Shown here: in pieces, positions 30,864 through 43,065 of the stretch
Layout of the letters: each line of letters opens with the position of its first letter
How positions within the stretch are numbered: position 1 is the stretch's first letter
Assembly (NCBI GenBank): GCA_003184365.1
Contig: NKYR01000154.1
Span: forward strand, 1 to 64,000
Source of the DNA: Evernia prunastri
Lineage: Eukaryota; Ascomycota; Lecanoromycetes; Lecanorales; Parmeliaceae
DNA length: 64,000 nt
Reading direction: 5' to 3'
The notes under the pieces: model-generated
Told to the model about the DNA's origin: nothing
Seen by the model: the letters and a program-made list of their open reading frames with translations, nothing else
Databases searched by the model: none
Position numbers and translations under genes: made by a program

Positions 30864-31667
30864 CTAACTGGCAGTCATATCATCAAGATCAACGTAATTC
30901 TTGAATGAGCTCTTTAAGGTAGTCGCCCGGTAATATAGACTCGGCAAAGTCTTCTCCCACCCTCCCTCGTTATCACCTGGACATTTCGGAATCAGCATAG
31001 CTCCTTTGATAACAGGGAACCACGTCATATAAGACAGGGTTGAGGGTTGAAACAGCTCGCGAAAAACATCTTTTGGCTCTGAATCAAGGGTTCGGTGGGA
31101 TAGTATGCTCCGAAATTTGCACTCACTTGCAACAACCTTTCCACCGACCTTGTCCCGGCACAAAGCAGCGCACTGGTCCGGGGGAAACTCTCGGATTCCA
31201 ACGTTTGGCAACCTTTTCTTCTGGTTGTTGAAGTAGTAATAGTCGTAGGGATCGGGAGTGTTGCCGAGCTCGAAGCAGAAGATATCTCCATTGTAAGACC
31301 TGCTGCATTCCTTTCGCTTCTCCTTCCTCCACAAGTCATGCTCGTTCCAGCACTCTGGTACCGGAAAATCCACTCGTTGGGCGCCGAGCGTCCCCCAGCC
31401 TGTAGTAACGGCATCGGAATCGCATGTCCAGGCCAAGGTGTATTCCTGCTGGTTGTGATAGCTCCGGTAGTCGAACTGGTAGTAATGACCCGGATTTCTG
31501 TCCCTCTTTGGGTCTTCGCAGTAGCATTTGGTGATATTGAGTTCGTCGCCCCAGTAATACGGTTGCTTGATAACCGGTGGCCAGACTGGAGGCGACCAGG
31601 GAGCCTTAGCTGTGGCACGTAGAGGGAGGCAAAGCGTGGTGATCATGATGAGAATGATGGTATACAT
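30864..31667 (-). CDS. Secreted cysteine-rich protein
   Basis: The open frame gives 267 residues with a clear signal peptide (MYTIILIMITTLCLPLRATA). The mature part is Tyr/Trp/Pro-rich with about ten Cys: KCYCEDP, WTCDSD, PECWNEHDLW, KECSRSYNGDIFCFEL, DQCAALCRDK and IPKCPGD. It is small, secreted and Cys-rich, as for an effector or extracellular protein. I do not recognise the family. A GTGAGT donor after KVVA near 31127 could splice in frame to an acceptor near 31013 and remove about 40 residues including one Cys; I left it unspliced because that keeps an even Cys number. Confidence 0.7.
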   Translation of the reverse strand: MYTIILIMITTLCLPLRATAKAPWSPPVWPPVIKQPYYWGDELNITKCYCEDPKRDRNPGHYYQFDYRSYHNQQEYTLAWTCDSDAVTTGWGTLGAQRVDFPVPECWNEHDLWRKEKRKECSRSYNGDIFCFELGNTPDPYDYYYFNNQKKRLPNVGIREFPPDQCAALCRDKVGGKVVASECKFRSILSHRTLDSEPKDVFRELFQPSTLSYMTWFPVIKGAMLIPKCPGDNEGGWEKTLPSLYYRATTLKSSFKNYVDLDDMTAS

Positions 31668-32857
31668 TTTTCGAGACCTGTATTTTGATGGGTGTGGTGG
31701 ATGAGACTGGGGATCTTAGAAGAATTGAAAGGTTTTAATACCTAATTTTTAATAAAATGCAATAAGAGAAAGCTTGGCAAACGAGCAAATTTAAGGCAGT
31801 ATTCAGATCGACCAGCGCGAGTTCCAGGGACAAGCATGTCATTATATGAACTACATGGGGCTTGATCTATCAGAATGGTGGAAAGGCGGCGCTTGAAGCT
31901 GTACGAGATGCACTGCGGAGACCTAGAACCAACGTGTATAATGAATTGAGGGAGGGATATAATATTCAAGGTCTCAAACCTTTGCAATATCCTTACAAAG
32001 CAGATGATTGTTCACTGCTGAGAAGCGAGATATATATCATCTGTCCAGTCGGGAGAGAGAGGGCAACGCCCCACGTGATCCTGTCCTTGAGTCAAGGTCG
32101 ATCCGTTCTTCAACACTTTTTGAAACTGGTCCGGCTGCAGAATTCAAATATTCCCACTCAACAAACGAATGAAAGGAGCAAAATTGCACGACCGCAAGGA
32201 ACACAAGCTAGAAAGCAGTCCTACCTAGCTTTTGGACGAAAGACACAGGGAGCTTCCCTGATGAGGAGTCTTGATCTCGGGCTATCTCTCGGCCATGCTT
32301 ATAAGCGTATCAGATGCGTCGTGACATGGTTTGCAGCCTCTATATTCAACTGCAAGCTCAGTAAATCAGGCCTCGAATAATGCCCGACGACGTCAATTAT
32401 TTATGTGGCGAGGTCAATCCTCGACAGCTCAATATGTGCGTAAACTATACTCTCTTCGCCTGGAAACAGAGATTCCTCCATATATAGCCTGGATTGAATA
32501 CTTCGATGAAGCCTAGCACGCTTGCTCCCTTCTTGCCGTCATGAGGGGTTGGTCTTATCGATTGAGGCCTTAAGATCGTTCCAACCGGATTCCGCATGCA
32601 CCGCAACGACCTTGACAAATCTTGCCGCTGCTATGAGGGTATTGCCTTGGGGTCAATGTGGTAACAGCGTCCGTGCCAACCAGGTATTTGGATGGAGAGC
32701 CACTCAGCCATCATGCCAAGAGATTCGGGCAAGTTTGAAGGGCGTAGGGCTGAAGGTTAACCCGCTAACGAAGCGAGTCTTGGCACACACCTATGACAGT
32801 TTTTGAGACTACCATTCTCACTGCAACGAGTATATCACCAATCTCTCAGTCGCAACA
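31668..32857. other. Promoter/intergenic region, no gene
   Basis: Frames here (for example 31862-32380) are low-complexity with no domain. It includes the upstream region of RPL28. Confidence 0.5.
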
Positions 32858-33653
32858 ATGCCTACGCGACTGACCAAGACCCGCAAACAGTAAGACAAGC
32901 CCGCATGTCAACCTCCATGGCCCTTGAGCTATCGTCTGTCGCGCATAGCTAACATACTCATTCTGCCAGCCGCGGCCATGTCTCCGCTGGTCACGGCCGC
33001 ATTGGCAAGCACCGAAAGCATCCTGGTGGACGTGGTATGGCGGGTGGACAGCATCACCACCGGACCAATCTCGACAAATATCATCCTGGTTACTTTGGAA
33101 AAGTGGGCATGCGATACTGTGAGTGCTGCGTGACCTACGCTCTAATAAACGTGGCTAATGAAGGCATTTTTCAGTCCACAAGCTCCAGAATCAATTCTGG
33201 AAGCCGGTGATCAACTTAGACAAGGTGAGCGAAAAGCATTTCGCATCTGTCAGAGGATCTAGGATTTGAGAGAATGCATTGGAGGTTGGCTATGGGCTGG
33301 AGACTTCGGCCAAGCAAAGATGGGCAAGAGATGGTACAATGTGGGAGGTCTAGTGGGGGTGCGCGCGGGCATTTATGAGGGTTTCGCAGAATGGATATCA
33401 GAAACCAAAACTAATCTCATCCCCTTCTTTACAGCTTTGGTCACTAGTCCCGGTCGACAAGCGCGATGAATACCTATCGAAGGAAAAAGGCGACACAGCA
33501 CCCGTTCTTGATCTGCTGCCATTAGGATACTCGAAGGTTTTGGGCAAGGGACGGATTCCCGATATACCCATGGTGGTACGAGCGAGGTTCTTCAGTCGGG
33601 AAGCGGAGAGGAAGATCAAGGAGGCAGGAGGAGTGGTCGAGTTGGTGGCATAG
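32858..33653 (+). CDS. RPL28: 60S ribosomal protein L28 (uL15/L27a)
   Basis: Exons 32858-32889, 32970-33118, 33175-33224 and 33435-33653 give 149 residues, the normal length. The protein begins MPTRLTKTRKHRGHVSAG, continues HRKHPGGRGMAGGQHHHRT, KYHPGYFGKVGMRYFHK, LWSLVPVDKRDEYL and LGKGRIPDIPMVVRARFFS. It is a large-subunit protein near the peptide-exit side. The 32-nt first exon with an early intron is typical of fungal ribosomal-protein genes. The third intron (210 nt) is long for this locus, but I see no C/D box. Convergent with CDC7. Confidence 0.97.
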
Positions 33654-33854
33654 TGTGATCCGTCTAAGAAATAAGCACCATGGTGACCTGCATAGTCATG
33701 ATCAATGATTCGGCCATCAAGCAAATTAAGATGTTCATTGTCTTGCACGCATAGATTTGCCGGAAGCCCATCTGAAATACACTGTTTATCAAGCACAGGG
33801 GTATCTGATGTAACGCCAGGTTTTTCAAATGCTGAGGCCGTTCCTGCGCCCCCA

Positions 33855-35498
33855 TTACAAAGCATCCATCTCTTCTACTTCAGTGTCGGGGTATGCCTCC
33901 TCGGCCAAAAGCTCGCTAGCTAGTGCCGCCCTCGCAGATATTCGTTTGCTGGGATCTAATTGTAGACACTGCTCTAAGAATTTAACCGTCTCTTTGGTTT
34001 CATGATCCATGTGTTCTCCTACTTTCTCCGACGTAGACCACTGAACAATCTGAGATAATGGAAACCCCTTTTCGCCAATAGTTGGAATATTGCAGTCCCA
34101 GACTGCGCCATGTAAGTAAGCACATCCTCTCATCTTCTGTTTTCCAAAGATTGTCGCAATCTCAATCATGGCTTCAACATCATCGCCAGAGTGAAAGAAT
34201 GGAAATCTTTGTGCAAGAATGGTTAGCAATATAACACCGGCTGACCAAATATCGATCTTCGTTGTTTGAGCAGTGCACTTGAAAAGGACTTCAGGTGCTC
34301 GAAAGCCTCTTGTGCCTGCTCGATTGGCTCGCCGAGACGGTCGTTGGTCGTCCTTCGGGTATCCTGTTGGGATTGGCATATTATATGCCCTGCTCGATTG
34401 GATTTTGGCTTTCCTGGTGTTCGCCTGTTCTTGACATAGACAATGGGAGCATTCGGTCCCCTCTCGCTGTCAACATATCAGCGACAAGACAGTGAACACT
34501 TGGCTTCAACGTTCACCTCAGCAAGTCCAAAATCCACTAGCACTCCTCTCTGCCGCTCGACGTCAAACAAAAAATTCCTAGAACCGTCAGTAACTTTCCA
34601 AATACTCTTGCTCATTTCTTACGTCGGCTTTATGTCTCGATGTATGATACCCTGTTTATGCACTGCGGCGAGAGCCTCAAACAAAGATCGGAAGTATACC
34701 TTTATTTCGTTGTGGCCCATCGAATGATAGAAGGCCTAATTGCAATCAGTCAGAGGACCGCACAAGGGACCACGATATAAGGTACCCGAAAATCTTGGTG
34801 ATGAAAATGTGGCAGAACGGCTACAACTTGGTCCTGATGCCTGCAAGCGGTGATCAAAGGGCAGACAGCTTTGCATCCTCTCAAGTCATGTAATAGCTCC
34901 AATTCGTTCTGTATTCTGATTGGGCTGCTGGTAACATATATTTTCTTTATGGCGACAAACCGGTGTTTGGGCTGGCGGCGTAGACCATGGCTGGTGTCCA
35001 ATGTCGAAGCGTGCTTGTTTCTCCGGAGGGGAGGAGATGTCCACTTCGGGCCATCTCTTTCCTCTAGGTCCCAATCGTTCTGATAGTATTGGTAGTGCAA
35101 ATCTTCGGCCTTGTAGACGGTTGAAAAGGTTCCTGACGAGGTCAGTCAGTAAAATTCAAGAAGTGATACAATCGAGACACCAAGACCACGGCATTACCTT
35201 CTCCGATACGTGCAATCATGCGAAATTTCATCCCTAGTTCTCGAAAAGTGCCTTCTAACTTGTCCATCTCTTCTTTGACCGTCTCGTCGACTGCATATTC
35301 GCTCTCGGCGGATCCTTCAGAACACTCAGAGCCTTCTTGCCCATCCCCGGCCTCCTCGTATTCGTCTGTGTCGTATTGCGATCCAGTACCGGACTGCAAT
35401 TTGTGGCTTAGATCGTTTGCTTGCGCGAGGTGTTTGCTTGTCAGGAAAGGGTTATTCTCCGCAACTGGCACTGGCACTGCGGGCCTTGTCATTGCCAT
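33855..35498 (-). CDS. CDC7: CDC7-type kinase (DDK catalytic subunit)
   Basis: Exons 35498-35198, 35132-34786, 34735-34623, 34577-34517 and 34466-33855 give 477 residues. An acidic N-terminal region precedes the kinase domain: MIARIGEGTFSTVYKAED (Gly loop), a kinase insert, HRFVAIKKIY (catalytic Lys), HRDIKPTNFLFDV (catalytic loop with the CDC7-typical Thr), VDFGLAE, a Cys-containing insert (ECSHCLCQ) between DFG and APE as in CDC7, then RAGTRGFRAPEVLFK and IDIWSAGVILL. With its Dbf4 partner it phosphorylates MCM helicase to start replication origins. It is divergent from the condensin gene with 286 bp between starts. Confidence 0.92.
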
Positions 35499-35784
35499 CG
35501 CTGAGTTTCAGTGAGGGTCAATAGACCGAATCAATCACTTTGTATACTCACTAATTCAGCTTCCAGGGCGTGCATAACGGTAAAGTCATACATGGATCAA
35601 TATGTACGATCTTGACGGAAAAAGCCAATCCACTGCTTGGCGGGGCAGGCGCGGGACGCGTCTAAAAGTAAACAAACATGGTCCGTGCACCACAGACTTC
35701 AAATTCATTTTGCCAAAGTACTCAGCTACCTTCTTGGCGCCAAACAAGTCTACGTCCCAGAGGGTTCTTACATCTTGATTTATC
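35499..35784. promoter_or_regulatory. Shared divergent promoter of CDC7 and condensin subunit 1
   Basis: 286 bp between the two start codons. It contains ACGCGTC (an MluI-box-like element, ACGCGT) at about 35657, which in yeasts marks G1/S-regulated promoters. Co-regulation of a replication kinase and a condensin subunit is an inference. Confidence 0.4.
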
Positions 35785-38700
35785 ATGGGGGACCAAATGG
35801 ATTTTGACATCAACGATGCGCTCAAGTACTATCTCAGTGACCCCGCTTCAGTAGCAACCCCCGAGGCCGATGGAGCGCTCCTAGACTGCGAGAACGACCC
35901 AGAATCGCTCACCAACTCTTTGGTAAATGGAGTGCTCAATCCGATCATGGATTCTATCGCAGAGAATCCCGACGCCCTTACCGGAAGCTCCACATTCGAT
36001 TCCCTACAGTTTCTACTCAAGTGTGCCCCCAATTTTCTTGCCTCTCAACAACATTTCCATAGTGAACCAGACTCTGAACTTTTCAAACTTTCCAGATCAG
36101 CTTCCCTGCTGCCCACTTACTCCATAAGCAAGATCTTCGATCTCATCATCTCTGGCCTCTCGTCAGAAGCCGACGCCGTACACAATGAGCTTGAGACCGA
36201 CGAGCAAGATACATTTCGAGCTCAGAAACGGGTGTTAGAGATGTATGCATTTCTGTTACAGTGGTCGACGTCTGTTGTGGAGGTAAAGGCCGCAGAAAAA
36301 CCGAGCGGTGCGCCTGCAAAGGGTCGAGGAGCTGGGAAGGGTGCAAAGACAAAAGGGACTGCAAAAGATGGCACCTGGGATTCCTCAGCACAGTTGCAGA
36401 CTGCTTTGGATACCATGTGCAAGGTCTTGAAGCTAAAACTCGGGAAAGTGTTTGTGACAACTTCTGAACGAGATACTTTCGTAGGCCTTTTCACCAGACC
36501 CGTCTATTTAATACTAGAGAGCGAACAGCGCATCAAGAACACTGCTTTACGAATGCATGCCTTCAAAGTGCTTTGCATTGCAGTCAAGCACCACGGACAT
36601 GCTTTTGGTATTACCCAGCGAAAAGTGGAAATGGGCCCTGTTAATAGTTCATGGCAGGGGCACAAACTTCAATCATCCAAAATCTCTCTTACTTTGAGCA
36701 TCTTGCCGAACCAATGGCCGAATTTCTCCACATTCTTTCGGAGCAATACGATTACCCTCAACTGACAGACGAGGTTTTAAGGTATTTATGGTCCAGGTGC
36801 ATTGCTTCTATACAGTTGACAAGTGTTTGCAGGGATCTGAGCAATAAAGAGTTCAACAACAATGACACAAGAGGACCCAAGTCTGTTTCGTCGTTTATAA
36901 TCAAGCTCTCGGAACTTGCTCCACGCCTTGTAATCAAGCAAATGACATTACTCGTCAAGCAACTGGACAGCGAGGTAACCTGGTCTTCCTCGATTTTCCG
37001 TGGAAATACTCTGCTGACATTATTAGGCTTATACGCTTCGATGCGCTGTCATCGAGGTTTGTGGTAATCTGATCACGGACCTCAGCAAGCTAGAAGACCG
37101 AAATGAGAACTCCAAAACACAGATCAATGGGTTCTTCGACATTCTAGAAGAGCGATTCCTGGACACGAATCCCTATTGCCGCTGCAGAAACATTCAAGTT
37201 TACATGAAGCTGTGTAATTTGGAGCAGAAATTTCCCAAACGCCGTCAAGCAGCGGCTGAGCTTGCCGCTCGAAGTCTTGAAGATAAGAGTAGCAATGTTC
37301 GAAGGAATGCTATCAAATTGCTTGGCAAGCTTGTATCGACTCACCCGTTCAGCGTCATGCATGGTGGGCAGCTATCGTACAAAGAATGGGACGAGAGGTT
37401 GCGAGCCGTGGAGCACCAGCTCGAGACGTTGAAACCTCCGGCTGATTCACCTGGCCTTGGCGACAAGCGTCACCAGGCAGAGGCAACCGTCGACAGTGCT
37501 CTGTTGGACGATGCTACAGCAATGGAGAGCCCTTCAAAGCAGGCCGCCCCAATGACCGAAGAACAGCAGAAAGCAGCGCTGAAAAAGGCTCAAGAGGATG
37601 CAGCAACATCCGAGCTTATGACAAGGCTTCAATTGACGCGGAAATATTACACTGAAGCCATCCGCTTCATTGAAGTATTGCATGCTGGTACTCCCGTGGT
37701 CTGCCAACTTTTGTCTTCGAAAAACAAAAGCGAAGTAATAGAAGCAATGGATTTCTTTGTCGTCGTGGATGCCTATAAAATCGAATCGGCGAGAACAGGA
37801 ATACGCCGAATGCTGCGATTGATATGGACGAAAGGCAATAGTGACGAGGGCAAGGGTGTCCAGACACATCTCATCGATTGCTACCGAGGTCTCTTCTTTA
37901 GCGCTCCTGATTCGTTCAGTGAGAACGATGCGGCAAACTATGTTGCGCGAAACATGATTAGCCTGACGTTCGGTGCTACTCCAGCAGAGCTGACATCCCT
38001 GGAGCAGCTTCTGAACACTATGGTCAAAGCCGACCATGTTTCTGAATTAGTAGTGGCCAAGCTGTGGCAGGTTTATGGAGTCCAAAAACAGGAGATCTCA
38101 AGAAACCAAAGGCGCGGAGCGATCATAGTATTAGGAATGCTAGCCACTGCAGATCCTGATATCGTCGTCAAAGAGATGGAAACAATGCTTCGTATTGGAC
38201 TGGGACCTCTAGGACGAGCCGACCTAGCGCTTGCAAAGTATACCTGCCTCGCTCTTCGACGTATGAATCCGACCAAACGCCAAGGCAAGGAAGCTTCGAA
38301 CTCGGCATCTAAGCTTCCCAATGATCATGCCATTCTTACGAAATTAGCCGCCATGACGGAAATTGTCTCCAATAGCAAAGAATGGTGTGTGTACAGTAGA
38401 ACTCAATCACCCCTCCTTTCCCGTCGTAGTAGACCGCTGACAGTGGATTAGGTTCAGTGTCGCTGAGCAAGCCATCGGCGCTATATACACACTATCAAAA
38501 CATCCCGATACGCTCTGCTCGGACATACTTCGTCGAAAAACACGACATGTATTTCAGCCTCGATATGTACAGCCAGCTTCTGAGCCGATGGAGGGAATTG
38601 AAGGTCAGAGCGGGCTGCCCTCTCCGCCGCCTGAAGAGCCTGAAAGGAAGCAGAAAGGATCTCTAGCGTTATCTCAATTACTCTTCATCGTCGGTCATAT

Positions 38701-39707
38701 CGCCATCAAGCAGATCGTCCACCTGGAGCTTTGCGAGCTGGACTTCAAGCGGAGAAAGGCCGAAAAAGAGAAGCTGAAGGCATCCAATGCTTCCCCAGTC
38801 AAGTCAGCAGGAGTTGATCAAGATGAGCTTGACCTGATTGGCGGCACTACGGAAGACGATTTCACAGAAGCCATGACGCACATCCGTGAGCGAGAGCTTC
38901 TGTACGGAGAAAATTCACTTTTGTCGCACTTTGGAGCCATGGTAACAGAGATCTGCTCGAACAACACAGCGTACCAGGACGATGGTCTCCAAGCTGCCGC
39001 AACTCTCTGTATGGCTAAGTTGATGTGTGTCTCGTCCGAATACTGCGAAAATAACTTACCTTTACTCATCACTATACTCGAAAAATCGCAGAATGCCGTC
39101 ACTAGAAGTAATGTTGTCATTGCGTTAGGAGACATGGCAGTCTGTTTCAACCACCTCATCGATGAAAACACGGACTTCCTTTACAGGCGACTTAATGACA
39201 ACGATGCTTCTGTCAAGCGAACGTGTCTAATGACCTTGACCTTCCTCATCTTAGCAGGTCAGGTCAAAGTCAAGGGTCAGCTGGGCGAGATGGCCAAGTG
39301 CCTGGAAGACTCGGATAAACGCATCGCGGATCTTTCACGGATGTTCTTCACCGAGCTAGCGACAAAAGACAACGCGGTGTACAACCACTTCATAGACATG
39401 TTCTCCTTGCTGAGTGCGGAGAAGGACCTAGAGGAGGATGCTTTGAAGAGGATCATCAAATTCCTGTCCTCGTTTATCGAGAAGGTAAGCACATGCAACG
39501 TCGCGTTCATACCACCTCTTACTAAATCATCCACAGGATAAGCATGCAAAGCAGTTAGCCGAGAAATTGGCGGCCAGATTGATCCGCTGCGAGAGTGAAC
39601 GACAATGGAACGATGTTGCGTATGCCCTGTCGCTACTTCAGCATAAGAACGAGGAGATCCAGAAGACGATCAGCGGTGGCTTTCAACTCGTTCAAGCCGC
39701 TGCTTGA
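35785..39707 (+). CDS. cnd1: Condensin complex subunit 1 (CAP-D2/Cnd1/Ycs4)
   Basis: Exons 35785-36607, 36658-36781, 36833-36974, 37027-38384, 38452-39484 and 39537-39707 give 1216 residues, in the family size range. It is an alpha-solenoid HEAT-repeat protein. The N-terminal Cnd1 domain is followed by a Lys/Gly-rich linker (PAKGRGAGKGAKTKG). Repeats include VRRNAIKLLGKLVSTHPF, and the C-terminal block has VVIALGDMAVCFNHLID, LNDNDASVKRTCLMTLTFLI and RIADLSRMFFTELA, the conserved Cnd1 core. It holds the kleisin subunit and compacts mitotic chromosomes. All six exons join in phase. Convergent with NAA30, 89 bp between stops. Confidence 0.95.
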
Positions 39708-39796
39708 TAAGCTTTTTGCTTTACGTACTCCATATGTACCATCGATATGGAGTCAAGGTGGAAGCATTTTTGGATGTATAGCTAGAGATACCCTGT

Positions 39797-40460
39797 TCAT
39801 GCTGACGGGGGCCGAATGGGCAACTGGGGTTGCGCTGCGTCCTCGAATTCATATGCGGCTGGATTTTCCTTGATCAAGAGCATGAATCTAAATGCAGAAT
39901 TGCCATTCAGATAGTATCGATGCAACCGCTTGCTCCTCAAAAACCCAAGTCGTTCATAAAGTTTCATGGCGGCAGTGTTAGTGACCTCAGTCTCGAGCGC
40001 AATCTGCATGATTCTCAGTGTGGAATTTCAGAAGGTGTGGGAGTGCAATACCTCATCGGCATCCCTTTCTATCATGACGTCGAGGGTTTTCCGAACGAGT
40101 TCCGTTGCAATTCCCTTCCCTCGATACCCTTCTCTAACGGCGAGCATGGCAATATAGCCTCTCATGGGCCCTCCCCTATGAGGTTCCAGCTTAGAGATAA
40201 CAACGCCGATCAGATTTTCATCCTGATCCAAAGCCTATTCTTTAGATCAAATACTGCCAGCAACCCTCGACAAAATCGCTTACCATAAAACACAGATCGC
40301 CCCATTGGTAGAGAAAGTACCTGTAAACGTAGATGCTGTAAGGCTCAGATAGGTCGTCGGATATGAGTTGCCGTATGGCGGAAAGATACGTCTTTTCTTT
40401 GCTGCTGTGGTATTGGACATAGCGAAGCTCTGCAGGCACATCGAGAGCAGCTTTGCTCAT
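39797..40460 (-). CDS. NAA30: N-alpha-acetyltransferase NatC catalytic subunit
   Basis: Exons 40460-40284, 40234-40052 and 40003-39797 give 188 residues. GNAT fold: AVREGYRGKGIATELV is the acetyl-CoA-binding R/QxxGxG/A motif, preceded by the strand GYIAML. ALETEVTNTAAMKLYERLGF is motif B, and LHRYYLNGNSAFRF is the conserved C-terminal segment of Mak3/Naa30. EPYSIYVYRYFLYQW near the N-terminus is also family-typical. NatC acetylates N-termini such as Met-Leu/Ile/Phe. Divergent from LRO1 with 240 bp between starts. Confidence 0.93.
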
Positions 40461-40700
40461 TTTTTGATATCAATGCACGTTTTAAAAAAACTAGCTCCCG
40501 ATCAATTGAAAGGCTTTGAAGCACGAGCATGTAAAAGCCGTTGACAAGATCAGCCCTACGAGGCACGAAACACATCAAATAAATGCCGGGAGTTGCCGTT
40601 GCGAAGCTTGGGCGAGCTAACTCTTACACATTCTTACAAATGTTTACTTTCACTCATCATACATTTTCTTTCGGTTTCAACGTGGCTCATTCAAGTCAAG

Positions 40701-43065
40701 ATGTCGACCCTGAGGCGTCGCTTCCTGGGCGACTCCTCTTCCTCCACAGGGCCTTCGCGTGAGCCATCACCAGCGAAGGGCGAGCCCGTGACCTTGGTAT
40801 CGAAATCACATCTCAAAGAGCTCAAAGTAAAGAGAAGCAAACGATGGCAGTTTTCCATCTTCGGTTTGGGGGGGATCTTTGGTTTAGTAGTTGCAGCATT
40901 TTTCGCCAACCAACACGATGTCATCAACCTTGAGGGCCTGGTAGATTTCAACATGGAATCTTTGCTCGATGTAATCCCGGCCGGCATTGTACAGGATGCG
41001 AAAGACATAACGGTATGTTATGCCCTACTTGCAAGCTATTTGGAGAAAGGCACAAGCTGAAGCTAATGTACAGCTTATGCTCACAGCGACATGAGCGCGA
41101 GGCTGTCAATTACGAATCCTTCTCCGTTGGCCTACATCTACAAACGCAAGGCGTTAGGGCTTTGCATCCAGTTATCATGATACCAGGCGTCATATCGACT
41201 GGGTTGGAAAGCTGGGGTACGGAGAAAGAATCGATACAGTACTTCCGGAAGAGGTTATGGGGCAGCTGGAGCATGATGAGAGCTCTAGTGTTGGACAAAG
41301 CGAGCTGGAAGAGGCACATAATGTTAGACAAGCTCACTGGGCTGGATCCTCCGAAAGTAAAGCTTAGGGCTGCGCAGGGGTTCGGTGAGTTATGTTTGCC
41401 CACCCCTTACTTCCTGGTCTGTACTGCATCTTGAGTTGTAAGACCTGTGTCAGCAGTAGCACTCCCGAAACCTGTTTCACGAGTCAAATCCAATTCTAGA
41501 GGACATCGGCTGACTCCTTGATCACATAGATGCTGCCGATTTGTGAGCGACCTGTTCGACTGGGGTCGAAGGGCTGGAGCGCTGACAGCCGTGCAGCTTC
41601 ATCACTGGGTACTGGATTTGGAGTAAAATTTTGGAGAATTTGGCCACTTTGGGTTACGATCCGTAAGTATATCCTGAGCGAAGTGAGCAAACAATGCTCA
41701 CATAGGCTAGAACGAACGCATTCACAGCGGCTTATGATTGGCGGCTGTCTTGTGCCAACCTAGAGAATCGTGATCATTACTTTACTCGCTTGAGGTCTCA
41801 CATAGAAACGGCAGTGCTAACATCAAACGAGAAAATGGTACTCGTTTCGCATAGCATGGGTTCCCAGGTCCTTTTCTATTTCTTCCATTGGGTTGAGGCT
41901 TCAGGGCATGGTGGCCCAGGCTGGGTCGATAAGTACGTAGGTTCCTGGATCAACGTCAGTGGTTCCATGCTCGGCGCCCTTAAAGGCCTTCCGGCTGTCC
42001 TCTCTGGTGAAATGAAGGATACGGCGCAACTCAATGCTTTCGCTGTTTATGGTCTAGAGAAGTTCCTCGGCAAGGATGAGCGCTGCGAGATCTTTAGGTC
42101 CATGCCTGGCGCTTCAAGTATGCTGCCCAAAGGCGGCAACGCCGTATGGGGCAATCGGAGCTGGGCACCTGATGATCAGCCTGGTCAGAGAGTCAGCTTT
42201 GGGACGTTCATTAATTTCAAGGAAAGCAACTCGACACAGTCACCAAGGAATCTTACCGTGGAGGAGAGCATATCATACCTTCTGTACGTATTTTCGGACT
42301 CCGCTCTCCCTCTTGAACGAAGTCTTAGGCCTTGAAACACTTCTGTGGTACATTTGTGAACTTTTTCGTGGCTCTACAACTATCTTTCGAGAAGCAATGC
42401 TGACATGGAATCTCTAACGTAGCGAACACAGTGATACTTGGTACAAAGATCAAATTCTCGATAATTACTCTCATGGAGTGGCACATACTAGCGCCGAAGT
42501 TGAAGATAACGAGAGGGACCACCGCAAGTGGATGAACCCGTTAGAAACCCGTCTTCCGCTTGCGCCGAACCTGAAGATCTTCTGCTTCTATGGCGTTGGT
42601 AAATCGACTGAGCGTAGCTATTTCTATCGCGAAGACCAAGACCTTAACAGTAGTTTGAATGTTACGATGGATACATCGCTAACCATGGGGGCTATCGATC
42701 ACGGTGTTATCCCAGGCGAAGGTGATGGTACGGTACCACTGTTGAGTAACGGCTATATGTGTGCCAAAGGATGGCATATCAGGAGATTTAATCCAGCCGG
42801 GGTGAAAATCAAGGTTTATGAGATGCCACATGAGCCTGATCGTTTTTCCCCCCGAGGTGGGCCAAACACTGGTAAGTCAGACCCTATCGACTTGATGTAG
42901 CTTCGTCCGCTGACATCCATAGGCGACCACGTTGATATCCTTGGGCGGTCCTCCCTGAATGATCTAATATTGAGAGTTGCAGGCGGGAAAGGCGATCAAA
43001 TCGAGGAGAACTATGTTTCAAACATCCGAGAATACTCGGAGAAGGTGAAAATCTATGAAGAGTAG
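40701..43065 (+). CDS. LRO1: Phospholipid:diacylglycerol acyltransferase
   Basis: Exons 40701-41012, 41087-41384, 41530-41542 (13 nt), 41597-41662, 41711-42283, 42432-42871 and 42923-43065 give about 510 residues. An N-terminal cytosolic basic tail precedes one membrane span (FSIFGLGGIFGLVVAAFFAN). The LCAT-like catalytic domain follows: VIMIPGVISTGLESWG, YDWRLSCANLE, nucleophile Ser in LVSHSMGSQV, Asp in GEGDGTVPLL and His in GDHVDILGRS. It moves an acyl chain from phospholipid to diacylglycerol, making triacylglycerol in the ER. The 13-nt micro-exon and flanking introns rest on exact agreement with the conserved DAADFFITGYWIW sequence. The exon 6 acceptor could be 42422 or 42431; I prefer the latter because the branch CTAAC is too near the former. 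Confidence 0.93.

Noticed and set aside
31862..32380. 172-codon + strand frame
   Set aside because: Composition not protein-like, no motif; lies in the promoter area between two genes.
33225..33434. Possible intronic snoRNA in the long RPL28 intron
   Set aside because: No C (RUGAUGA) and D (CUGA) box pair with terminal stem was found by eye.
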